The notes beneath the pieces were generated by a model. The model searched no databases and was not told where the DNA came from. It saw only the letters and a program-made list of their open reading frames with translations. The position numbers and the translations under genes were made by a program. DNA of 64,000 nt from Hevea brasiliensis (taxonomy: Eukaryota > Streptophyta > Magnoliopsida > Malpighiales > Euphorbiaceae), in contig NC_079496.1 in assembly GCF_030052815.1 (NCBI RefSeq), positions 44,913,593-44,977,592 on the forward strand. Reading direction: 5' to 3'. Shown piece by piece: positions 55,166-64,000 of this stretch; position 1 is the stretch's first letter, and each line of letters opens with the position of its first letter.

Positions 55166-58100
55166 TGTGACACCCCTTACCCATCTACAGTGCAGCCGAG
55201 TAAGATATGCCATACAGTATACCGGAACACCATATTTTATCTCAATTATTTTTATCCTTCCTTGTTTTATTTCTTTATGGTGATGAAATGCAATTTGTGA
55301 AATTTGACTCATTTAAGTCATTTATTGAAATTACAAATTCATTTGAGGTTCCACAAATTTTATAGAAAATCCGGCGAAGTATCGGCTAAAAATGGAGAAA
55401 ATTGTTCTTCAGAACCTGTGAAAAACACTTCCTATACATTTTCAATCATTCCCAAACTCCATTATATCAACAAAATCTCAATATTTCTCAACCATTTCTC
55501 AAAAATTCTTCTCTTTCTCATTCATTCATTTCACATGATAATCATGTAGAAATCATAAATAAATACTCAATTTTCATTTATAAACACAAATTATAAATAT
55601 TTACATTAATATCAAAATATATTACATGAATCTCAACTATACATAAGAAAAATAAATGTTTAATTACAACATACAAACGGTACAAAATACCAAAATGGGA
55701 CCTAGTGTCCGACCAATGCACTGAAGTCTGTGAGGTGACACGGACACTATGCAGAACAATGGATGGCCTTACCCAATCTGTGGTCTACTGGGCTCTCTGT
55801 CAGTCTCTCCAGAACCTATGTGTGGCAAAAAGCAACGCGCTAAGCAATAATGCTTAGTGGTGCTAATAATAAAATAAAAAGAACTAAAAGAAAATAAATA
55901 TGTAGTGTATATATTGATATCTCATGCAGACAAATTTTTGTTAATTATTTGTAGTCTATTTATTTGGCACTTGTTATATCAATTATTTCATTAAATTTAT
56001 CAACTTCCATTTTTGGTTGCCCAAGTAACCTATACTAGATGACTGGACTGGATAAAAGGGTAAACTGGCACTGCGTACCAAGTACCTCAGGTTGTTACAC
56101 CATTGGTCACGTATGTATCTCCCGGTGTGCAATAGAACAGCTAATAAGCTGTAATAGTTTTTAGGCACAAGGCCAAGTATCACCATAATATCAGAATGGC
56201 TAAAAGCCATAAAATCACAGAATGGCATAATGCCATGTACAGTACTACTAAATGAACCCTATTGGCATGCCAGCCTATCCAAACCAATCTTACTAGGTGT
56301 ATTAGGGCACATTACAAAGTTATTGATTGAATTTTTATGCTTTACATGTAAGGTTACTATTCATTTTACTATTTTGGTCAAATTATTGACTTTTCAATGC
56401 ATAATAGCTACACGAGTCCTAATCACATAAATTTACCACATTTTGGTTCCCAAAAGTGTTGGCATTAGTTGCCAATCCATACTTTTAACCAATGGAGAAA
56501 AAATCAAAAATTTCAGTTTTGGGTGCTAGAGTTCACTGTTCCATTAGGCCATTCTACAGTGAGAATTTGGCTAAATGTTCTTCATCAAAGTTGTTCCTTA
56601 TTGTGTCTAATTACATTTCACTTTTTGAATCACTCCATTTGGAGTTTTGCAGCTCAAGTTATGGCCTAAGTACCATAACTGGCCGGATTGCAATTTTTCT
56701 AGAATTTCTGGGCAGAATCAATTTTGCAGTTTTTGTACACTGACTGCAGGTTAGTTTTTAGACATGTTATGGTCAAAATTTGGGTTTGTTTTCTTCATGA
56801 AAGTTGTAGGACTATGTCTCAGCTTTCTATTGGTATAAAATTCAGGTCAATTGGACCTTTATACACTGAGTTATGACCAAATGAATGAACACTATTCATT
56901 TGGTCATTTTCCAAGGACTGCATATTGGTCACCCGGATTAGGTCAATTTTTAGAGCCATTTAGGTTGATTTTCTAGGCAGGGTTCCTTCATCAAAATTGT
57001 GGAATTATGTATCTAGTTTCACCTCCAATTAGCCTTACACCAATTGGAGCTGCACAAGTTTAGTTAAGGCTCTCCAAACACACTGGATTCCAAGAGTCCA
57101 TACTACAACACACAAGGTAGCCTATCCTTTCCAACATTCAATGACTCAATTCACTTCATATTAAGTTTAAAACTTACCAAATGGTCACTAATTGACCGTT
57201 AAAATGTTCCTACACCATTATAGGAGCAAAACCTTAATTTGGTCAAAACCCTAAGTTCTCAATTTCTCTATTCTTCCATTAACTTACAATTTAAAGTGCT
57301 AAGTGTTAAGTTCATATCAAAGGGTAGCTTATACACTCATTTAAACCAAAGAAATAATCAAAACCCTAATAAGTCCATGGCTGTTGAAAATAGTAAAAAT
57401 TCATCATGCAATTTTTGTGTAATTTCACTTAATTTTCTCACTCAATTCTTACTCCACATAAGGTATACATAAGATTTCTAGAAGGAATTGGCACTAACCT
57501 TGTTGGAGCTAACTCCCAAGTTTGGAAAACCTTCTTTTTCCTTCTTCTTTTTGCTGGTTAAAGAGAGTTTAAGGGGTGAGGAAGAGGTTTTGTGAAGCAA
57601 GCTTAAAATTTGATGGTGGTTTATCAAGAATTCCTAGTGAGAAGTTTTGAGCAACAATGGTGAGAGAAAAGAGAGGAAACAGCCAACTGAAAAGGAAGAT
57701 GGTAGCAGAATTTTCTTTTTAATTTTTCCTCAATTTATTTGTGTTTATCTCTTTTTATTTGGTTTGTCCATTTCCCATTGGTTAGAATTTAAAATTTGTT
57801 GGGATTTTCTTTTTATGCATTATGACATAATTGCTTATGTAATAATTCAATTTACATTTTATTTTCTTTTTAATTATTTTCTCACAAATATTAATTCATA
57901 TTTTATGTCATAATAATTATTTAGTTAATTGGACAAGTTGGCCAAAAATCATCTTTGAAGGTGAAATGACCAAAATGCCCTCCGTTTAGCTTAATGAGCT
58001 AAAATTGTCTGTACCAATTGAAAATTTTTTCTAAGCCTTTTCTTGGAATTCTAATGCCATAGAAACCTCAATGACTCTTCTCTGTAGTCTCATAAATTAT

Positions 58101-58364
58101 TTTATGAATTTTCTCCCACGTTTAGGGCTTCTAGCTGCGAAGGCCGCAACTTCCCACTAGGTTACCCATCGCTAGGGCACCGGCTCATTTAACTTGGTTG
58201 TATTTTATTTCTAAAATTTTTTCTAAATTTTTCTTATTAATATTTGAGTTAATTATGGCTCCTCACTGTAGTTTAAATGTTTTTCCAGACGTTTTAGCTG
58301 TCCGGACTAACATCGATCACCGGAATAGTAGAATGTACAGAATTGCTACAGTGAGGGTGTTACA
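55166..58364 (-). repeat. Solo LTR F (A/D-type Tekay), 3.2 kb
   Basis: Plus-strand ends are TGTGACACCCC and GGGTGTTACA, flanked by CCATC at 55161-55165 and 58365-58369. No interior. It lies between the D gag ATG and the D leader. Hairpin CTAAGCA/TGCTTAG 55840-55857, LTR modules about 56570-57060, splice donor G at 57498, 5S-like block 58195-58145, start box at 58364-58290. Confidence 0.93.
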
Positions 58365-58511
58365 CCATCGATCCTATAAAACAGACAAGGAACAAATCTG
58401 CATTAGTGTCACCTCAACTCTCTTTAAAGGCCCATGCATGTAATGTACTCTATCCATTTCTAACTATCAAGGTCTAGGACCACCTAAACCTTTGCTCTAA
58501 TACCACTAAAA
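58365..58511 (-). promoter_or_regulatory. Element D leader with splice acceptor and primer site
   Basis: The minus strand runs from the D LTR end through the primer site (58505-58494, TGGTATTAGAGC, one mismatch to initiator tRNA-Met) to TCTGTTTTATAG (AG at 58375-58374), which is followed by GATCGATGG, the original gag start context. It matches the leader of A (GTGACACTAA and GCAGATCTGTT pieces). Confidence 0.75.
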
Positions 58512-59312
58512 TGTGACACCCCTTACCCATCTACTGTATAGCCGAGTAAGAAGTGCCACATTCGATGCCGAAGCACCCTATCTTGTCTTATCATGCTCAT
58601 TCTAAATTTTTAATATCATTTAAAAATAGGTATTCCATATGTGAAAATTTTTTTTTTAAATAATTTATTTCTGTGGACACCTGAGCAGAGCCTCCTCTGT
58701 TTAATTGGCATATGGCGGGTTTCACTAGCTACCTATTAACAACAATTTTATATCTCTAAATGTCATATCATGTTATTTCTGCTCATATAATTTCAAATTC
58801 ATTCATTCATCTAGAAATTCACATGCAGAAATTCATAACTTTATTTATAATCCAAAATATGTAATTACAATTTTTATTTACATCACAAACTAGTCATTAC
58901 ATCATGATTATACACAATAAACCAAAATACTAGTCTATACATGGGCCCTACAAAAATAAAAAAAGATCAATAAGGTGAACTCTAGACTGTATGCAGATCT
59001 GGTCAACTACGGTCAGAACACTATTGTGGCTGCTGCTGCTGTAGCGGCTGCTAATCTTTAGTACCTACGCGATGGAAAATCCAACGCGCTAAACAAATTG
59101 CTTAGTAGTGCATAATCTTAAAGCAGAATAACTAAATGATTTAAAATGATAATAATATGTGTAATTTCATAATTCTAGGTCAATTTGCATATTTTATAGA
59201 ACTTTGGAATCAATATATTTATTAGGATCTTATCTATGCATATATTTCATTTTCAGTCTCCTTAAACTCATATTAGTGATTTTTTCATCAATTCTAAGAC
59301 ATTTATACATTT
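58512..59312 (-). repeat. Element D 5' LTR, terminal part only
   Basis: Begins TGTGACACCCCTTACC on the plus strand after the primer site. Includes the decayed hairpin CTAAACA/TTGCTTAG (59089-59105) with the conserved CCAACGCG and AGTGCA flanks. It is cut by the copia element near 59313; the rest lies outside the window or is lost. Confidence 0.8.
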
Positions 59313-62099
59313 ATATCATTTAGTATGTATCTTGTACATATTTTTATTAATAAAAGGCATTTCCACTTTTCCGTTTACATAATATATTTATGTGTAATAG
59401 AAAAGGTCCACTGATATTTTGTTAGAAATTCTATTCTTAGGTTGTTAAGAATATGAGTGACAAAATTTCTAGTACAAAGTATCACAAATAGGTTCACAAT
59501 CAAGGATACTTCAAAATAAGGACATGACTTATCCAAAAAGATTGTATTCATGTTTGTTCCCAAGTTATTTATATGAGATATAAATAAGATGGAATGGTGA
59601 GTCTCATGCCATATGACAAACATGATAGGTACTTATAAATGATAAGTAGGTCGAACCAGTGACACTTATGACAAGCACATGGAGTTTACTCTTGTCAATG
59701 TATTGTTATAAATCATATCAGTGCATATAATTTTTAGACTTGAGATAGCATAGTTATCTTGTATATAAGTGGTTTGAGTTTGATACTGCTTTCATACTTG
59801 TACTGTGTATGGGTATATGGGCATGTGTTGGCTCCTACTAGTTATATATGGAGGTAGGTATTGATCAAGATGGAATCTGTTCCTCTAAGTAAATAGGGAT
59901 AAAATCCTATGTTCATTTAATTGTTCTTGATGTTTCAAGTTCCTGGCCAGGATAGATAAATTTAATCAGAAAAGAGTTTCTGATGAGAAAATCTTTTTAA
60001 TCAAGAACTAGAATTAAAAGAGAACATAATATTCATAGCAAATGGGGTTTGACATAAACCATGACTCCAGCTTGAATTGGGATTTTGTAACAGAGAGATT
60101 CTAGTGCATGGCAACATATGATTATAGGTTCATTTAAGGTAAACCTTATTACTGATTGGGTGGCCATGGCATGCTATGCTAGGTGTTAACCATGGTCTAT
60201 GAGGTGCATTTAGAGAAATCATTTATGGTAAGAAAGAGTTCTGATGATATTAAGAGTTGATATCATATCTCATTGCCAATTAGTGATGAGCCTAGTAAGT
60301 CACACACAAACACAAGTAATCAGCAAATTAAATATGATTTAATTAATTAATTAAAGAGTTTAAATGATTAATTAAATAGGTTTGGTTTGCAATTAGATTG
60401 CAAAGTCCCTAGCATGACTTGAAACCAAATCTAGGTTATTAAATGTATAGTACAAGTTAAATTTATATTTAAAGTATTTAAACATTAATTTAATTAATGA
60501 TAAATTAATTAATAGAGATTAATTAATTAATTTATATTTGATATAAATTGATTAGAAGAAGAGAAATAATTATTTTAGGTTGAGAACTCAAAATTAAGAC
60601 ACAGGGGTATTTTGGTCATTTCACAGGGTGACGTGTGGCACTATGAGATGGTGACACATGAAATTACACAAAACTTGCAAAATGTCTTTTAATCATGTAA
60701 GATTATTAAAATTAAGATTAAATATAGGTTTGACACTTGGCACAATGTTATTGGGTCAATTAAACCTAGAGCCAATCAGAAGGTGACATGTGACAAGAGT
60801 TTTAAGTGGTGACCTAGCTATATAAGTGTTGTTATGAAAAGAAAAATTATAACCAGCTGCTGCCTCCCTTTGTGCCGCCACCCTTGAGGCTGCCATTCTC
60901 TCTTCTTCTTCATCTCTCATGAATTCCAAGAGATTAGCAAGCAATCTCTTGAATTAAAAATACTAGAAATTGTTTCTAGTGTTCTGTTTACATCTCTAAT
61001 CTTTTAAAAGGCAAAACTTGATTTTCTAATTCATAGAAAAAGCTTTAGAAGCTATTCAAGGGCTACCGTAGGTGATCTTGGTGTGGACAAGCTAGAGGGA
61101 CAACATCTGGTGTCCTAAAGATGCATCCCAAAGGTGCCAAACACACTACAGTGCATTAAGAGGTTAGTGCACTTGTTCTTGATCTAATCTAGGGTTCTAA
61201 AATTAATATGATTAATTCTAAAATCTTGAATAGAAAATACAGATCCAAAAAAATATTAAAATAGTTTTAATATGTTGTTTATCATTGAAACCAAATAGAT
61301 AAAAATAAATCTTGCATGATGCACGTGACCCTAGGTGAAAATTTTTGAATTCAATAATATAAACTTGTTTTTTTTTCATGCTTCTGCTCCTTCAATTGGT
61401 ATGAGTTTAAGATTAAAATTAAGATTAAATATAGGTTTGACACTTAGCACAATGTGATTGGGTCAATTAAACCTAGAGCCAATCAGAAGGTGACATGTGG
61501 CAAGGGTTTTAAGTGGTGACCTAGCTATATAAGTGTGAGGATGAAAGAACAAAACATAACCAGCTGTTGCCTCCCTTTGTGCCGTCACCCTTGAGGCTCC
61601 CATTCTCTCTTCTTCTTCATCTCTCATCAATTCCAAGAGATTAGCAAACAATCTCTTGAATTAAAAATACTAGAAATTATTTCTAGTGTCCTGTTTACAT
61701 CTTTAATCTCTTAAAAGGCAAAACTTGATTTTCTATTTAACAGAAAAAGCTTTAGAAGCTGTTCAAGGGCTACCATAGGTGATATTGGTGTCGAAAAGCT
61801 AGAGAAACAACATTTGTTGTCCTAAAGACGCATCCCAAAGGTGCCAAACACACTACAATGCATCAAGAGGTTAGTGCACTTGTTCTTGATCTAATCTAGG
61901 GTTTTAAAATTAATCTGACTAATTCTAAAATCTTGAATGGCAAATACAGATCCAAAAACATATTAAAAGAGTTTTAATATGTTGTTTATCATTGAAATTA
62001 AATAGATAAAAATAAATCTTGCATGATGCATGTGACCCTAGGTGAAAAATTTTGAATTCAATGATATAAACTTGTGTTTTTCATGCTTCCGCTCCTTCA
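59313..62099 (+). repeat. Ty1/copia 5' LTR with internal duplication
   Basis: Homologous to the solo LTR at 25646 but missing the first 20 bp or so. It ends GCTCCTTCA at 62099. An earlier end at 61394, followed by a partial primer site (ATTGGTATGAG), shows that the last 692 bp (60703-61394) are repeated at 61408-62099. Each copy has the TATA box TATATAAG (60819, 61526). Confidence 0.88.
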
Positions 62100-62101
62100 A
62101 T

Positions 62102-62113
62102 TGATATCAAAGC
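62102..62113 (+). other. Primer binding site of the right copia element
   Basis: TGATATCAAAGC, two G-to-A changes from TGGTATCAGAGC, three bases after the LTR end. It fits an initiator tRNA-Met site. Confidence 0.75.
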
Positions 62114-62223
62114 CACTATATTTGCCATTTAGATTGTTGATTATATGATTTAATTGTGTGGTATAATCATGAGATGATAGATCCATTGCTAGTTGCAATG
62201 AAAGGTGGCGGTATGATGGAGTG

Positions 62224-62260
62224 CACCATGGGTGCGCATGGTTTGGCTCCTCCCATGGTG
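62224..62260 (+). other. Leader hairpin CACCATGGG/CCCATGGTG
   Basis: Perfect 9-bp arms at 62224-62232 and 62252-62260 with a 19-nt loop, about 110 nt after the primer site. The nested CCATG/CATGG around GGTGCG offers a second fold. The position would suit a packaging or dimerisation signal; this is inference only. Confidence 0.4.
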
Positions 62261-62362
62261 TGCGCAAGGTTTGGCTTTTTAATTTGCAATTGTTGTATGA
62301 TCTAAAAGCTCATCCTATGTCTAATTAAATTGTTTAATTAGAGTTTTAATCACACAATTAAA

Positions 62363-62668
62363 TTTTGATTCAAATAAGAATTTTTAAAATTGTTTGAATG
62401 TGATTCAAATCTGATTTTTAAAAATTGTTTGAATATGATTCAAATCTGATTTTTAAAAATTGTTTGAAAGTGATACAAATCTGAATTTTTAAAAATTGTT
62501 TGAATGTGATTCAAATCTGATTTTCAAAAATTGTTTGAATGTGATTCAAATATGAATTTTTAAGGTTATTTGAATGTGATTCAAATCTGAATTTTTAAAT
62601 TTGTTTGAATGTGATTCAAATCTAAATTTTTAAATTTGTTTGAATCATATTCAAATCTGGATTTTTAA
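62363..62668 (+). repeat. About 36-bp tandem repeat, 8-9 copies, with palindrome
   Basis: Repeats of about 36 bp built on TTTGAATGTGATTCAAA followed by TCTGATTTTTAAAAATTG. TTTGAAT and ATTCAAA are perfect inverted arms. The outer copies are more diverged. Confidence 0.9.
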
Positions 62669-63845
62669 GTTGAATATGAGATATTCAATTTAATTTAAGT
62701 ATGTATGTTTTATTTAATTGTTAAATGGTGATATGCATGATGGATGATCATGGACTATAAAAGATCGATGTGATTGGATTTATTTCTTTTATGTTTCTTT
62801 GGGATTGTAAATTAATTAATTTATTTTAATTTATTTTGGGCATGTATTATTAAGGTTGTAATAATTTTGGGTTATAATTTCATTTTTTTAAGTTCTTGTA
62901 AATTCGCCTTGGTATGCCAAGGATTACTATGTAATTGGATTGCAAGAAGATAAAGGAGGTCAAGAGCATTGGTGGGACCAGTGGGAGGAATTCAATATCA
63001 AGTGTTGATTATGTACTCCTTCAGCAACTCTTGTAAAATGAATGAATGAAATGCACCTAGGAATGCCCTGATTCAATTCTTGGTGGCTCATAATTGAATC
63101 CCTTAAAAGGTCCATAATCATACCATATTTACTGTTTATCCATGAATGCATGAGATATATGGGAATGTATGCAAGTATATTATATATGCATGCTAAATGG
63201 ATAATGTGCAAAGTGAGACCTTAATAGTAATTAGGATGACCATAAAATCTTCCAAACAAATGATTAAGTTGGAAATGCTATAATTAAAGTAATTATAACA
63301 TGGGCCCTCCATTGGGGCAATTATTTTAAGAAATTTTAAATAGTTGCATATGATGCAATTAATTTAAGAGATTTTCTTAAGAATAATTGTTAAGCATGAG
63401 ATGTTGTGAATATGTAAATGGTTTGGTGGCCAATATTGGATGTACCTGAGGACATTAAAATTATTTGCATAATTACTGGCTCAATGGGATCAACTTAACT
63501 AATGCAAGATAAGTCAATAATGGATGTACCTGAGATTTTGAGCATTAGGGGCTAGGTAAAGGATTGAACCTCACATGAGATGTGATGGGCAAGGAGTTGC
63601 TCACTTATAGTTTATTGTAATTCCAATAATGGATGTACCTGAGGATAATCAATAGAATTATAAGAATTCAATCACCCACTAGAAATCCATCCAACTAGGA
63701 TTTTCGTTTTCTACTTTGGAAGTGTAGGATTCGCTAAGTTAGTGGGAGGACCAATTTAATTAAAAGACCATAATCATTTTGGTTAATTACATGATATATT
63801 TACTAATTAATCTGGTTATTTTCTATAGTTAATTTTCTGATAATA
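62669..63845 (+). other. Copia leader, remainder
   Basis: AT-rich, no coding sign. Three spaced copies of GGATGTACCTGAG at 63438, 63522 and 63631, each after CAATA(A/T)T, inside otherwise different text. Confidence 0.6.
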
Positions 63846-64000
63846 ATGAGCACAGAACAACTACCACCATCTTATATCCTTGCAAGCATACTTGATCGCA
63901 ATAGGTTGATAGGACCTAATCTGTCTGATTGGCTAAGAAAATTGAAACTTGTCCTGAACCTTGAATATATAGAATATGTTCTAGAATCAAATGTTCCTGG
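63846..64000 (+). CDS. Ty1/copia gag, N-terminus (cut by window edge)
   Basis: ATG at 63846; the frame is open to the last base (51 codons): MSTEQLPPSYILASILDRNR, LIGPNLSDWLRKLKLVLNLE, YIEYVLESNVPG. The pattern L.G.N..DW...L...L......YVL is the usual start of copia gag (DUF4219/UBN2 type) in plants. No damage is visible in this part. The gene continues to the right. Confidence 0.85.
   Translation, partial: MSTEQLPPSYILASILDRNRLIGPNLSDWLRKLKLVLNLEYIEYVLESNVP

Larger units (their letters stand above)
29083..59312 (-). mobile_element. Element D: oldest Tekay-type element, split by C, E and F
   Basis: Reassembled on paper from its junctions: 5' LTR start (58512-59312, cut by copia), primer site and leader (58365-58511), gag to protease (55165-54130), integrase remnant (53960-53176), chromodomain (43545-43345), purine tract and 3' LTR (43287-41081 plus 29091-29083). 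The splits are proven by TSDs: CCATC around F, GATAT around E, TCCTT around C. RT, RNase H and the integrase N-terminus are deleted. It is the host of most insertions here. Confidence 0.85.
59313..64000 (+). mobile_element. Ty1/copia element, 5' part, runs off the right edge
   Basis: 5' LTR, decayed primer site, a 1.7-kb leader with repeats, and the start of gag at 63846. The left junction is inside the D 5' LTR. No 3' end or TSD can be seen. Confidence 0.88.

Noticed and set aside
60756..60944. Minus-strand frame with LLEFMRDEEEER, repeated at 61463-61651
   Set aside because: It lies antisense to the copia LTR just past the TATA box; the two copies are one duplicated LTR segment. The acidic run comes from a TCTTCTTCATCTCTC stretch.
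1..64000. CRISPR arrays, bacterial operons, riboswitches or ribosome binding sites
   Set aside because: The sequence is plant nuclear repeat DNA; the short-period repeats found are tandem arrays in LTRs and leaders without spacers.

Overview
This window is plant nuclear DNA made almost entirely of nested long-terminal-repeat (LTR) retrotransposons. I found no host gene, rRNA, tRNA gene or CRISPR array. The evidence is Ty3/gypsy chromovirus polyproteins of Tekay (Del) type with C-terminal chromodomains, an Athila/Tat-like gag with a tRNA-Asp primer site, and Ty1/copia LTRs with an initiator-Met primer site. The sequence is AT-rich and heavily mutated, as in pericentromeric heterochromatin of a eudicot. 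Euphorbiaceae (Hevea/Manihot) is an unverified impression.

Layout, from insertion junctions and target-site duplications (TSDs) read by eye. The oldest host is element D (minus strand), whose pieces lie at 29083-29091, 41081-43545, 53176-55165 and 58365-59312. It is split by element C (plus strand, 29092-41080, TSD TCCTT), element E (plus, 43546-53175, TSD GATAT), solo LTR F (55166-58364, TSD CCATC), a copia element that runs off the right edge (59313-64000), and an Athila-like element (minus, 23949-29082) on its left. The Athila LTR holds a copia solo LTR (25646-27986, TSD ATTGG), which itself holds a 231-bp TRIM-like unit (26993-27223, TSD TGACA). The Athila gag is cut by element B (minus, LTRs ending at 14466 and 23948). 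B holds a minus-strand solo LTR of the C/E type (19207-23359, TSD AATAA) and element A (minus, 894-11932). A carries a further gag stub on the far side of its left LTR, so it is part of a tandem array sharing an LTR. A copia fragment (1-427) cuts that stub.

Coding status: A is the most complete (gag, protease, RT, RNase H, integrase, chromodomain) but has frameshifts. C has all domains but many stops. B, D and E lost most or all of RT, RNase H and integrase while keeping parts of gag and, mostly, the cis sites.

The most interesting signals are in the LTRs and leaders, and recur across diverged families: (1) a block resembling the 5S rRNA internal promoter (box A-like plus box C-like); (2) a hairpin at a fixed place in the LTR whose stem changes between families while pairing is kept; (3) a splice donor inside every LTR paired with an acceptor just before the gag ATG, implying a leader intron that removes the primer site; (4) an intron-like 75/78-bp insert at the same codon of the integrase in A and D. 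A cluster of CTG/CAG-linked differences at about 8.4-9.85 kb looks like a sequencing or consensus artefact.
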